This document shows positions 24,401-35,700 of a stretch of DNA of 64,000 nucleotides, in pieces. Position numbers and translations under genes: made by a program. Numbering within the stretch: position 1 is the stretch's first letter; every line of letters begins with the position of its first letter. Where the stretch lies: contig JARVKI010000106.1 of NCBI GenBank assembly GCA_036674765.1, positions 62,001 to 126,000 on the forward strand, written 5' to 3'. This DNA is from Seiridium cupressi (lineage: Eukaryota > Ascomycota > Sordariomycetes > Amphisphaeriales > Sporocadaceae). The notes beneath the pieces were generated by a model that made no database searches, was not told the origin of the DNA, and saw only the letters and a program-made list of their open reading frames with translations.

Positions 24401-27026
24401 TGCCATTCTGGGGCGAACAATGGGCTGACTGTCCCGTGTTGGCTGGCTGCGCCGCTATCTGTGATAGTCGCGCCCTGTAGTCAACCTTGTGTGGTAGAGC
24501 ACGACCAACGATTGAGAATGCACATTCGACCACTTTCTTTGCACCAGGCACCGAGGAAGCTCTGCGGTGATATGTGATCCTAGAGACATGGTCACGAAAG
24601 CCTGTTGCTATTTTGAGCTTTGCCATCATCAAGCGTACCCCACAGATATCTTACTACATCTCGTGTTACCTATCGGCAGTACTTACTGAGTCCACTCCCG
24701 CAGTGCCAAGGCGGCTTACCCAAGAAGCCAGCATCCTGCCAAGTGGGCAAGAACAGAACACGGGTCACCACAAGCGGTTTAGATTTTGGGTGCAACCTGC
24801 ATACTGTTTGATATTTCCCGGTCTTCCGAGCCGAAGAGGTACAAAGTCATGCTGGACCCGGAGGTTGGGCGAATGATCTTCCCCGATGCACAATCCGGGC
24901 TGACCATCACCAAGCTCTCGCATACCAGGATATTACACGATAGTCTGTGAATCAACGGCAAACACCAATGAGCACCTCATAGCAGCTTGATAGGAACACT
25001 AATGCCTACGCTAGTTCCAGGTGCAGATGCGGGCCTCGTGTTATGCATCTCATCAGCCCTGCCAACCTTGTGAGGGCTCTATTACGACCAAGACGAGAGC
25101 GGGATAGAGAGCAGAGATCCTTGGGGCTCGCGGTTGTCGGTCGATGTAGATCTCACGTTAGGCTCGCGAAGAAGCTCTCACAACGCATAGGAACAACAAC
25201 CCTGGAGTGATTATTCCTTCTTCGAAGAACAGGTGGCCTCCAATGTTACAGGAGCCTAGCGTCACTACAATAGGTTTTATCTCGTGCCATAGCAAAGCGC
25301 CATACTCCCACACTAACCGAATTGAAGCAATTGTGACGGCTCCTTCGAGGATCGTCGTTGTGCGGAGAGATCTGACATGACATCCGTCAGCGTCACACAA
25401 ACATTATTGTCCATGGCCTTTATAAGGAACAATGGAAAAAGCTTTTGCCAGCTCTTCTTACTGCATTATGTCAGGAGGTTCTGAGCCACGATTAAGATCG
25501 GAAACAAGACAACCACCAGCCAGAATTGTAAAACCGGCCCTGGCCGCCGCTGATTCTATCCCACCAGAGTCCGCATCGATGGTTCTGAGTGCTATCATTA
25601 TCGAAACGGCTCTCTTACATTCTTACGGACCTATAGTGTCCATTGATAGGAGACGGAAACTCTAATCGCCGAATATACGTGAAATTATAATTCTATCTAC
25701 CTGGACCGCGAAGCAAGCGCAACATGAACGTCACGGTGAAAAGCAAGTCCGCAGATATAGATACGCTATATACATGCACCTTGGAGCACTGAGACCATGG
25801 ACAAAGTCGCACCGCCATCTTTTAGGAAATCTAACGGAAGTAATATAGATGGTTCTCCATATTGCAATAAGCATTACGTCTATAGAGATCTAGCCGGTGC
25901 AATCCTGGTCACGGTTGCAGGCATGTGGTTCAGATGGCGCTACTGCAAGTCAAATTAATAATTCGCGCCCGATATGCGTCTTCACCAAGACGCGCGTACT
26001 ATTTCTTGGGCTCGCTCCGAGGACAGAAAAGGTCGTCCGAATCTCTGAGCACTTGCCCAATGTGCGAGCACTGCTCCACGTAGGCTTCGAGGTTGTGACG
26101 TAGGTGTCATTTCAATCTAGGCTCCCTATCACGATAGCGATCGCTGTATGATGTAACGCCGGTGCCTCTCGCGGTCTACTGCTTGAGTAGCAGAGAATGC
26201 ATTTGCATTGACCTCGTTTTATTTTTATGTCTTAGCTCAACGACCACAAGCACTAACTGTATGATGATGGCAATGGTTTCGACAAGATAGTCTGATCTCC
26301 AAAGGCAGTTCGTCGGTTCATCTTGCCATGGAGGGCTACGCCGATATCTACCGGGTTTTCCGAGGGCCAGTTTTCTCATTCCTCACAGAGCTTACTTTTG
26401 TGAACCACTTCTTGCTCTGGGCACTCTAGGAGCGATGGTCAAAAAGCGCCTGCGAGGGTCGTGAACGCTGCTAAAAGCTTGACCTAAATCATCAGGCTGA
26501 ATACCTACATTACAATGTTGAGATCCTGACCCCGCAAACCCCGTAAACCCCGCAAAGCAGAACCCCTGACCCCCTGACCCAGCGCATCCCAGTGTGCATC
26601 ACCAGTCAAGCCAATGCACGATCAGCACCGGTCGCTCTTGGCATCAGCCTCGTCCTAGCGCTCCTGCAAGGGACCTGAAGCTTCTGTCCCCAGGTCCAGG
26701 GGCAGCAGTAAGAGGGATTCGAGCTCAGGGGTCCTAGCTTCACAACCTGCTTCTGCGACGACTATCGTGTGTCAAGGGGTCGCTTCTACCCTTCGGCCTT
26801 GCAGCACTCGGACGTTGGCTGTTGTTTCTCATAAGTGTTTGATGTTTCTCCCTATCCATTTTCTTTGTTCTACTGGGTAATTAATTCAATTGATCATCTT
26901 TCTTTGCCATCTTGTCGTGTTGCTCACTGTTGGGTATTTTGAATATTGCGACCATATATCCAGCGATACTTTCGGTCTGCGCAGTTACTTCCCATTATAC
27001 GTGCATGGTCTCTGTTGGATATCACA
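21414..27026. other. Gene-poor interval, 5.6 kb
   Basis: No gene is supported. The first kilobase is the likely promoter and leader of the nucleotidyltransferase gene (minus strand). The remainder has only short open frames on both strands. The longest (24420-24058 minus, 120 codons; 24003-23635 minus, 122 codons) have no recognisable family. A C-rich block at 26529-26580 is listed separately. Base composition is not AT-rich, so this does not look like a heavily RIP-mutated repeat. Confidence 0.5.
26529..26580 (-). repeat. C-rich repeat block, G-quadruplex-capable on the minus strand
   Basis: The + strand reads as CCCC tracts separated by GCAAA, GTAAA and GCAAA spacers, then CCCCTGA and CCCCCTGACCC. 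The complement has at least six runs of 3-5 G with mostly 3-5 nt loops. It lies about 450-500 nt upstream of the ATG at 27027. Structure formation is inference. Confidence 0.6.
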
Positions 27027-27995
27027 ATGCTATCCAGTCTGACAACGAAGCTCGCCCTGCGCAAAGCCGGCATCAAGAGCGACACCTTCGATTTCTCATC
27101 GCCAACACCCAAGGCATCGAAAGCGAACGGTGACAAGTCAGGGTTTGATGATGATGAATCCGCATCTGGTGGCTGGCCAGCATGGATGAGCACGCGCAAG
27201 CTGCCATTGACTGCACAAGCCTGGCTGTCGCCTATCCCACCTCCAGTGCCAGTCGGAGATTGCCCCAAAACTGGAGACCTGGCGCCGCTGGACAGAGACA
27301 GGCAGTTGACGTTCGGTGGCGGAAGGAAAGTTGTGGTGTTGTTCATGCGCTGTGTCGGGTGCGCTTGTGAGTAGCACCACGGTTTCTTCTCTCTTCCTCA
27401 ATTCATATCAAGCCCCTGAGGTACAGTCCCACTGATGCCTTATTCTACGCTCTCAGTCGCTCAGAAGTCCTTCCTCGCTCTACGCGCTATCGCGAACCGG
27501 CATCAAACTTCGGGTCTCAAATGTATCGCCGTCTCACACTCCTCACCCGAAGCGACCAGGAAATGGATCGATCTCCTCGGCGGATCATGGAACATCGAGG
27601 TGGTAATCGACGAAGACCGCGCCATTTATGCCGCCTGGGGGCTGGGCCTGGGGAGCGTATGGTATATGTTCAATCCTACCACCCAAAAGGAGGCTTGGAA
27701 AGAGAAGGGATGGCTAGGCGAAAAAGTCGCGGGCGCTATCACAAGGACAGGGAGTTTCGGAAAGCAGCTGAATGGAAACGGGCCGGCGGGCCCTCAGACC
27801 GGTGCTGTAAAAGGGACGAAGGTTCCACTGGAAGAAGATGACAGCTTTGGCCCAAGTACTGTCTTGGGAAACAAATGGCAGCAGGCCGGGCTGTTTGCTG
27901 TTGATGGACGAGGCACGGTAGTCTGGGCCGAGAAGGCACTCAGAGCTGACGATTGCTTAGATTTGGATTCCGCAGCAAAAGCCTTGGGACTATGA
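27027..27995 (+). CDS. PRXL2/AhpC-TSA-like thioredoxin-fold protein
   Basis: A peroxiredoxin-like 2 (FAM213/AhpC-TSA antioxidant) family protein, probably cytosolic and redox-active. Exons are 27027-27366 and 27457-27995 (292 aa). The junction T|TC gives LFMRCVGCAFAQKSFLALR, where CVGC (Cys109, Cys112) is the expected thioredoxin-like CxxC after a beta strand (KVVVLFM). Further family features are CIAVSHSSPEATRKWIDLLGG and VVIDEDRAIYAAWGLGLGSVWY. The N-terminal 80 residues are variable. An upstream in-frame open stretch begins at 26946, but ATG 27027 (ATCACAATG, MLSSLTTKLALRKAG) has the better context. The C-terminus GLFAVDGRGTVVWAEKA matches the end of the fold. Confidence 0.82.
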
Positions 27996-30983
27996 TCTAC
28001 TGGTTACTGGGCAAATGCTGCAGTAGCTCGTGGCAGGCCTGGTATGGACAGGAAGGTTGAGTGACTTGGATATTTCCAGGCGTTTCATGTGTTTGAACAA
28101 GAACAGTGTTTTGAGTCTAGTTTCGAGCAGTACCTCGAATAGGCCTCTAGTTCGGGTCATGAGTGTAGCATAGCTTAAGATAAATGGAACGCAAGGAGGG
28201 AATGATACGATTTGTATTAAGAAAAGTAAATGGCTGACAGTCGAACGGATTGGCTGACACCAAGCTCTTTCCATCCGGTTTGTTGGCGATGGAATATCAG
28301 CCTAAGACTAGCATCCCGTTTTATGACGACGCTCTTTTTTCAAAGCTTAAATATCCCGCCATCTATTGTATATACAGTATGACGAGGTCTAATTGATATT
28401 TACGGTCCACAAACCTTAGACAATGTGAATACATGTCCGCGCTTGTAACCAATGAGGGAACACGAGGAAATACATTATCATGTTGTTTAGCTACTCTTTT
28501 ACCGGGTGATGTTGATATATAAGTTGTCATTTGTGTCGAGAAGAGACAATGTTACAGTCTTAATTGGTCGATCTCCGAACCCTATGAAACATGGCAGAGT
28601 GGTCTTTTTCGTATCACTAGTATACTGGTGCAAAGCAGGTTTCTGTTTTGAGAGAGTCGGCCAATTTGGTTTTGAGCCTGGTATACGTAGGACTCTAAAT
28701 ATCTGAGCTGAACGAATAATAGACTAAGACATAAAAAGAAGCTAGGAATCATGCAGAAATCAAGGTGTCGATAAAATCAAAGAACTAGTAAAAAATGCGC
28801 CCGAGTTTGAAAGTTGGGAGAGAAAAAGTGTCAGTCTGATCCTGTCTTTGCGACAGTCGAATTCCCAATGGTAGTTATGAAATATGCCGCGGAATTTCTC
28901 TCTTAACACCCTAGGAAGGTAGCGCCGAAGCATTATAAGCAAAAGAAAATTGACATCCCCCTCCCCCCTTATTTTTTTTTAAACAAATTCATTTAATTAT
29001 TATTATAGCGCTCGAGGCCTTTTGCAGTTTTCTCATACAAAATATATTAACAGTTAAGAGGAGTTTTTACCTAGAGACAATAGGCAGTGTCCTCCGTCCT
29101 TATAGCTATTTGGGGGAAAGTATGTGACGTATGACCTACGGTGGATGATTCGAAAGTTTAACACGCAAGCCACCGGATAGCTCGCACTGGCCTATACTAT
29201 CGCCTCGTATATTCCTGGGCTCTTTAAATAGCATGATGTAGTCACCTCGCCGTAGGTACATAAGGCGGTCCCGTTTTGTGTGGTATGTTTCCATGTTCTA
29301 TTGGAGCGTTTGCCCGTTACATGGCCCATCCCTAGTTGAACCATTTATACAACCCAAATATAGCTTTTCGGAAACTCCCCTTTCCTTTTCTCTTGTTGAT
29401 TCTCTGAATATTTAATTTGAAGAGTAGATGGCTAAGGGAAGTAGACCGTATTATCCTCGTGCCAGTTTGCCCAAATGATTCCATAGCTTCCGAAGCTCTT
29501 TTATAATACTGATGCTGTAAGAACAGTCATCCAACAAACGGCATCCTCAGCTTCGCTCGATCTGCGAGGTCCCCGACCTCCTTTCTTCCAAATAAAGACT
29601 AATTCAACAAATTATAATTCTTAAAAGTTATTCCTTCCATCGCTTTACATCTATTCAATTTTATTATGTTGATTTTTCGTAGTTATTAAAACGGTCAACT
29701 TTAAAAATAAAGAATATTAATGAGCTAGAATATGGTAATAATCAGGTTCAATTCCGCCATTAAAGGTAGGCCCAAGGATGGAACTTGTTGCGTAAAGCTG
29801 ATAAAGCTGCCATGGTTGGGTAAATTATTGGTAAGCAACAGAAGTTGACATAGGTCGATGGTGAGTAATAGAGTTGATGACTTGAAAACAATTTGCATGC
29901 CCATGTTCAAGTGATGGTCAGAGAGTACTTACTGCCCGGCCCTAAACTCAAAACACTTCTCTCAGAACTCCAAAGCATGATCACGAACACATGCTATAGT
30001 CTCTCACACAGGAATCAAGGTCATCATTGTTGTCCGAACGTCGAATTGGCGGTTGCGATGGAAGGGGGGGGGGGGGGGGGGGAGGGAAAAAACCACTGTA
30101 GGAAGCATGCATCCTAAAGCGTTGGAACACTACATCATTCAAAAACACGACATAAGGCGACATCAGAAGATCAGTTATGTGAAAGTTCTCATCTTTCCAT
30201 CCTTGTGGCTAGCCCGATGCCAGATGCCAAACTCCCCATGCTCGCAAAGTAGTGGTGATCCCCTAGTGCCTAAAATGCTCAGTGAAAGACAGACCAAAAC
30301 GTACTCCCCTTCGTTTCCTCGGAATCCCTTTATTCCTTATTACCACATCGTCAACAACGACTTCCACCATTTTTCATTATCGGCAAACCGTACTGGCCTC
30401 GGGAATACAGCAACGCAACGCAAGCGTAATGACTTGAACTCCCCTTTTCTGCAAGTGTAGTGCAAGTAAATGCGCTCCTCCATTCCGGGTACCCAAGCAC
30501 TCAACAAGACAACGCAACCATCCGCCTTGATGCCAAATGAACCGTGCCCTTTCCGTGACTCTCACAAATTCTGAAATCAAGGACAAAAAAAAAACAAGTA
30601 CAACCCCCTTTCCCCCTGGACCCTTTTGTGCGAACTCCTCGATTTGTCCGGAAAACAATGCTGTATATATCGAGTGGGTTTGGACTCGGTTGGCACGAGA
30701 CAAACCACGGCCCGGAAAAGGCGAGGAGACCGAAAGCAACAACTCCATAGACACGCAGACAAATTCCACTCGTGGTTTGTTGTGTCACCCAGTCCGGCTT
30801 TCCATGTCCATAAAGGCCAAAAACACCTCATGCTGATGCTGAATTCGCTCAACCTGGGTCCCTAGAAAACCGACCAGACCTGAACACCGTGATTTTTGCT
30901 GATATTTACTCTTCTTCACCATCGTCCACATCTTCGACATACGCACCCATCGGCGTTGGTTGACTTGCACGTCGTTGCGGATC
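27996..30983. other. Intergenic, AT-rich in the middle
   Basis: No gene is supported across 3 kb. 28.3-29.9 kb is visibly AT-rich, with many stops in all frames and runs such as TTATTTTTTTTAAA and TTAATTATTATTAT. It may be an old degraded repeat, but no coding remnant or terminal repeat was recognised. A long G run lies near 30065-30083. Confidence 0.5.
30065..30083. repeat. Poly-G homopolymer tract
   Basis: A run of about 18 consecutive G on the + strand followed by A and GGG. The exact length is uncertain, since such runs are poorly resolved by most sequencing methods. Confidence 0.8.
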
Positions 30984-32739
30984 CTAGCCCCAAACACTTG
31001 CCTGAACACCCAAACCAGATGATTGCTTACCCCAAACACTACCCTGTCGACTACCCCAGCCGTTGTAGCCGTCGGGTGCAGCACTTGATGGGTTTGACTG
31101 AGGGCCGGATGTCGAGGAGGCTGGACCATTCTCGTTGTTGCCCGAAGCGCTGAACCCCTGACTCAGCGGAGAAGGCAACGGCGTGGTAGACCGCTTGTTC
31201 AAAGCCGGGTTTGGTGCTTGGGAGATCGAGGGGCGAGTCCCAATAGGAGCAACCGTGTTGCCAGGCTGGCCGGGCGCACCTTGACGCGGCGGCGAGCCAC
31301 CAGGGGATGAGTTGCTCGTTCTACTGGCTTGCTGAATAGCATTGTCGAATGGACCCCTGTTGTTGGAGGGATTCGACTGCGGGCTCGCATTGCGAGAGCC
31401 TGGACCATCACGAGGGCCATCAGGAGCACCTCGACTGTAATCATAGGCCAAAGGGGACGGACCACGGTGGCTAGAGGGGCCGGTAGACAGTCCTGGGACG
31501 CCAGGTCGCACAGCACCTGTCTCATCGACATAGCCTCCATTCTCAAAGGGACCCTCGCCATACAGCGCGCTTCGCTGGCGGGCAATCAAGTCACGGCGCT
31601 CATCTTCGGACAGATTGTTGTTGTTGGTATTACTGTTGCTGTTGCTGGCGGTACTGTTCGGGCTGAGTGCGCGATCGGGCTTACCAGGGTAGCTCATCTC
31701 AGCAAGGACAGCTATAGACGTAAAGGGTTAGCTAGAAGTTCTCGAGGTCTTGGGCAAAGAGACGGGAGGAGGGAAAAGCAAAAGGGTGGTTGGAGTAGAG
31801 ATGGTGGGCGAAATATCTAGTCTGAGCTCGCACGCAATTTAACGAAAGCATTGCCAAACGTCAAGTTCGGCTTTGTGTTCAAATGGGAAGTCATGGAAGA
31901 TCTTCCGCCCAAGTGTATCTCTTTGTGTCTTTTAGGGTTCTTGGTCTTAGGGTAGGTAGGTAGGTAATGCTATACAACAGAGGGCGGCCTACTTCTATTG
32001 TATTGCTGCTCCTGATGGTAGTTGCGCAGTTCTCGCTCCCGCTGGGCTGCCATTCTCCGCTTCGCCTGCATCATCTGTTCCGCCTCGTTGGAACCGCGCG
32101 AGGACTGGTGTCGCTGAGAGGCGTAGAAGTTCTGCAGGCCAGGGCCGTGGCCGGGGCCGCCGACCCGTGCATCACCAAACTGCGAGCCTGGTCCAGAGGA
32201 TCCTCGGCCGTCTGCATTCCCGTTAGCCAAGCCTGACCCCCAATCTATCCGTACAGCCGCCCGCGCCCTCCTCTCCGGCCCATCGAAGGAGTCCCTCGTC
32301 GGTGCTGGCCCTGGTGCGGGTGTTGCTGTCGCTGCTGCGGGAGCGTAGGGACGAACTCACGACGCGGTCCATTGCCACCAAACATTTTTCCGCTCTTAAC
32401 GAGGTTGTCTATGGCGCGATCGACCTCTGTAAACCATCTTTTGTCAGCCAGGTTGTCCGGGTTCATCTCGCTTCGCGTTTGCGCCGAGAGAATTCTTGTA
32501 GGACTTCGCATCACGTACCCTCCAGTTGCTGAGAGAAAGCGGCAGGCTCTTCTCGGTCGCGCGGAATGGCAGAACTGGCGCCTGTGAATCATCTCGCGTC
32601 AGTTTGGCTGTTCGTGGGGGGACTTCCGGTTCTTGTGTTGTTTGCACTTACCAGATCGCGCTGGGGGAGGAGTCTGGTGGTCCCAGGTGGGCTGTCCAGC
32701 ACCAGCTCCCCATTGCGACTCGCTATAATATTGCGACAT
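30984..32739 (-). CDS. Conserved five-exon disordered fungal protein, function unknown
   Basis: Exons on the minus strand are 32739-32652, 32581-32519, 32426-32361, 32211-31993 and 31711-30984 (387 aa, stop TAG at 30986-30984). Introns are 70, 92, 149 and 281 nt, all GT-AG and phase-consistent. The protein starts MSQYYSESQWGAGAGQPTW. A short conserved helix follows (QQLEEVDRAIDNLVKSGKMF), then a charged coiled stretch (EAEQMMQAKRRMAAQRER, RELRNYHQEQQYNR). Next come LSEDERRDLIARQRSALYG, a long Asn/Ser/Pro/Gly tail, and the C-terminus QASVWG. I recognise this arrangement as a conserved ascomycete protein but know no function. The 149-nt third intron is open for 38 codons after the donor, so retention yields an alternative short C-terminus. 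A (GTAG)4 repeat sits in intron 4. It is probably nuclear or cytosolic; there is no signal peptide or TM segment. Confidence 0.78.
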
Positions 32740-35700
32740 GATGTTTCCGCCTCTTCTCTGCCGAGCAAGATATATCGCGACGAAAAGGGAAGACGGTAAT
32801 CGGGTGGCGGCAGATTCCAGCTAGCTCGGATTGACCGTTGGAAATTAAGAGGGTCGTAAGCCGTCAACCAATTTTTTTTCTCTTCCCGTTTGCCCGTCAA
32901 AGTCGTCGCAGGTCGTGTCGTTACAGGATTCTTCCACGAAAATTAGAGTTAGCGTTTGCCGTGTCAGGAATTCTGCACCATGCGCGGTACTTCAGAATGT
33001 GGTCGGTGACGATTCGGAAGGGGGAAGAGAGGAAGAGGAAGAGGAAGAGGCGCCCGCTTGTTGGTATGGAGCATTCCGCAGCCAGGCACAATCGGCTGAC
33101 CAACAACGGATGTGTAGAGTTTGGAATTAAAGCAGCTTAGACTGGTGGATGGGCGATGGGGAATCTGCAACGGAATAAACAACAAGGGAATACGAGTGCC
33201 ATGACGCATTAGTCGGGTGTTGGACATGTTTCTCCAGCGATGCAGCAAGTTTTGAACCTTCTGCAGAGAGGGACCAACATGTTCCGCTGTCTGAGGCGTC
33301 GCTCCCACACGTTGGCCATGTCTCTCCGGAAGGCGCGCAGACAGCAAATGCAGCAAAGCCAGCAAGGCTGTGCGGATCACAGCCGTCTTCCAGCCGGTTG
33401 GCGCCCAATGGAAAATGTCTCTCGCGCCCGTTGTGACTTACCAAGAAAATAAATAAAAACCAAAATCTTCTTCGCAACTAGACCAACTGTCGTTCCAGGT
33501 TCACGTCACGTCTTTGTCGATGGTATTGCTGTCGAGGCAAGCCGCGCAATAAAAAGAAAGGAACGGACGGCACCGAGACACACAGCAGGCGCGCGCACAC
33601 ACTTTTCTTGGGCCTTGTAGACGGCGACGGGTCGTGGACGGTCCGTGAGTCGGAGGGGTGCGTGTGTGTTGCTGGAGTTGATTAAAAAAAAAAGAGGGAG
33701 GCGACTTGGATCACAGGGGAAACGGGAAAGGAGAGGAAGAAAGCGCCGTCAGAAACTGGAAAAGCGCAGAGGAAATATCCCGACGAGGGGGCCCCGTCGA
33801 TTCATAGGGTGCTGTGGTAGTCGATCGACTACTTTGCCTACTCGGTACAATATCACAGCAAATGGGGTCAGTCCACCACCAAATTGGTAAGGGTGGGTTG
33901 TCTGCCCTTGTCGCGAAAGGGTAATACCCATGAAATTTCTTAATTCTTTTTGCTTTCCTGTTTGATTGGGAGGGAGAGACCCCGTTGGCCGTTGTCACTC
34001 GAAGCAGGCACCATATCTTGCAGCACAGTGACAGCTTGTATCATGGCTATCAAGGTTGGATTTGGCACAGGAATCTCCTTTACAGTATCACACGGGCAAA
34101 CTGCAGACCGCAGACGAGTAGCACTGCTGCTACTGTGTATGTACCGGGGTAGTATGAAATTTCCCTGAGGTGGGCATGGTGGGGAAGACTCTTAGGAGAT
34201 GGCGGCATGGATGTCTGGTGTGATGGATGATTTCCATCACCCCAGAGTCGCTTGTCGCTTATGGGGATTGGCACACGAAAGAAGAAGGTACTTGGCGTCA
34301 CGAGGCAAAGTCGGCGCCTTGGTCCGTGGATTTGATCTGTGCTGTGATAGGGGATGGATTTAAAATGAGGAACAGGACGCCCTCGGGTGAAGTAGAACCG
34401 CCGTGGACCTCATGTAACATGACCAATTCCTATTATATTAGTCAGGTAATGTTGGCCGGCTGCAGGGCGGGTGAGATTGGCCAGGCCGAATGATCGGCTT
34501 CCCTCTCTCGGCGGGCAGCGACACCAACAGCAGCAGCAGCCGCAGAAGCAGCCTATTGACAGATCTTGGGATACTCATGCGATCGATGCAGAGAATCCCC
34601 AACGCCCAGACGGGACTCTTCAGCTGGATTTGGCGGCCCATCAAGGGCCTCGATGATGCAAAGTCGCAGCTTTCCCGCTGCTCAGTAGCATGAAAAGAGG
34701 AGCTTGAGCATTTGGCTGGCATCAGACGTGCATTGGACTAGGTCAGTTAGGTTAGGCTTTAAGTGTTCCCAGGCTGGCGGCTCAATGATGCGGGCAGAAC
34801 CGCAACCGGTCACAGCCGTCGGTATGCCTGCGAATCGCCCGAATGCTGGACGTCCATCTCCTGCACCCGAATGTTTTGGCTTCCATGAAATTGGGACTCT
34901 TTGGTTCTGCCTCTCATTCGACGTTGTTTGTTTCGTGATCATTGCACAGCTACGGTAGCTAGCCGCCCTGCCGTGCTAGATGCCGAGCACATTGCGCTTG
35001 CTCCGGTGCTTTCCTAACATTGAATACATGGAGTATTCGTATGGAGATGGGCTTTGCGCCCCAACGCCCACCCGCAGGACCTGCCAGTCATGTCCCAAGC
35101 TACCGCGCCTGCGACTATGTCGACAATGGGGCCGTTTAGTGGACCACCAGTGGTCTACATACATATGTATTGGCCACAAGTCACGTTCTGGAGCTACGGC
35201 GCAAATCTCGGGTTCTCGTCGAGCGATAGGTGCCCGGTTGAGTTGTCCTCTTTAGGATCTGCCGGGTTTTCTCCTTCTGCCATGGCATGGTGCGCCGGAC
35301 GCACTCCAAGCATCGCGTGCGTCATCATCATCCAACCTTGGCCCAGCAGCCTCGCGATATTGGTCGCTTCCTCCAGCACGTGCCTGCAGCAGGTTGAGCT
35401 GGGTTGCGTAGGTCGGCTTGGTCGTTGGTATTGCGCGCATCCTTCGAAACGTTTTCCAGCAACCCCAGACCCAGTCCCGGTCCCAGTTCCAGTCCCAGAC
35501 CCTGACGGGCTGGCTTAGAGTGCGAAGTGCCCCGAGCTCCCTTGCCGTTGAATTGTCAAGGGTCTGTTCGCTAGCGCCGATTGCCTGCACGTTCGAATTT
35601 CATTTGATTGCAACCTCCACCAATTCTCCACGAACCCCCTATCCATCCACAGTCTGAATCGCCTGACGAACGACCGGCACTGACAGTTTTATCGCGCATC

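Noticed and set aside
24058..24632. Minus-strand frames considered as a transposase fragment
   Set aside because: No DDE, hAT or other transposase motif could be identified and no inverted repeats flank it.
26529..26580. Telomere-like repeat
   Set aside because: Spacers and run lengths do not match TTAGGG or a regular variant. It is interpreted as a local C-rich duplication.
29744..29757. GGTTCAATTCC resembling a tRNA B box
   Set aside because: Flanking bases cannot form a T stem, and no A box or acceptor stem is found upstream.
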